DNA of 5,860 nt from Pleionea sp041591085 (GTDB lineage Bacteria; Pseudomonadota; Gammaproteobacteria; Enterobacterales; Kangiellaceae), in contig JBFHSP010000186.1 in assembly GCA_041591085.1 (NCBI GenBank), positions 1 through 5,860 of the forward strand, read 5' to 3'. Position 1 is the stretch's first letter. Each line of letters begins with the position of its first letter. The notes below the pieces were generated by a model. It was not told the origin of the DNA. It searched no databases and saw nothing but the letters and a program-made list of their open reading frames with translations. Both the position numbers and the translations under genes were made by a program. This document shows positions 5,758 through 5,860 of this stretch, piece after piece.

Positions 5758-5860
5758 GAAAAAATCTTTGCTTCACAATGCTCTTCAATCAAAATCCAAT
5801 TATTTTTATCGAGCTACCGGATTTGACTCGTTATCCGACTCGACAAAACCTGCTTTTGGC

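Larger units (their letters stand above)
5513..5860. other. Non-coding region filled with inverted repeats
   Basis: This 348-base stretch after cysQ has no convincing gene on either strand; both strands are broken by stops in all frames apart from very short ones. It holds, in order, a spacer with an isolated AGGAG (5543-5547) and two tiny frames, a hairpin with a T-run (5599-5636), a GTCATTCC...GGAATCC palindrome (5643-5672), an 8-bp inverted repeat (5692-5722), an 11-bp inverted repeat (5728-5757), and an AT-rich tail in which CGGAT/ATCCG (5818-5822, 5833-5837) and CAAAA/TTTTG (5844-5848, 5854-5858) form only weak short stems. The density of palindromes suggests a composite of dispersed intergenic repeats. 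Confidence 0.7.

Overview
The window looks like a chromosomal segment from a gammaproteobacterium, most likely a marine Alteromonadales-type organism (Shewanella, Pseudoalteromonas or Colwellia relatives). The evidence is the moderate-to-low GC content and the gene set: the distal end of a type II secretion (gsp) operon followed by yrfG, nudE and cysQ. As I recall, gsp genes followed by nudE and cysQ are typical of that group. The genus cannot be fixed from the sequence alone.

Layout. All seven genes lie on the + strand and are tightly packed, so they read as one transcription unit. Positions 3-917 are the 3' part of gspK, whose true start lies upstream of the window. They are followed by gspL (917-2155), gspM (2155-2619) and gspN (2622-3368), then by yrfG, a HAD-family GMP/IMP 5'-nucleotidase (3386-4069), nudE, a Nudix hydrolase (4105-4653), and cysQ, the 3'(2'),5'-bisphosphate nucleotidase (4655-5512). 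The gspK/gspL and gspL/gspM junctions are one-base TAATG overlaps, and most other gaps are 1-17 bases. The only larger gap, 35 bases before nudE, contains a 10-codon ATG frame that touches yrfG and ends three bases before nudE.

How the genes work together. GspK is the minor pseudopilin at the tip of the secretion pseudopilus. GspL and GspM are inner-membrane assembly-platform proteins that connect the GspE ATPase to the pseudopilus. GspN is an accessory membrane protein found in only some systems. The last three genes are small-molecule phosphohydrolases acting on nucleotides: IMP/GMP, ADP-ribose/NADH/ApnA-type compounds, and PAP. They have no known mechanistic role in secretion and are probably co-transcribed housekeeping genes.

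Positions 5513-5860 carry no convincing gene. They hold a cluster of inverted repeats. The first has a T-run and may terminate the operon. The first two resemble widespread dispersed palindromic repeats (GTCATTG...CAATC and GTCATTCC...GGAATCC types). Two more hairpins built on CAAAAG/CTTTTG words follow. I see no clear novel system here. The least explained parts are this repeat cluster, a long polar linker inserted in GspK, and the mini-ORF before nudE.
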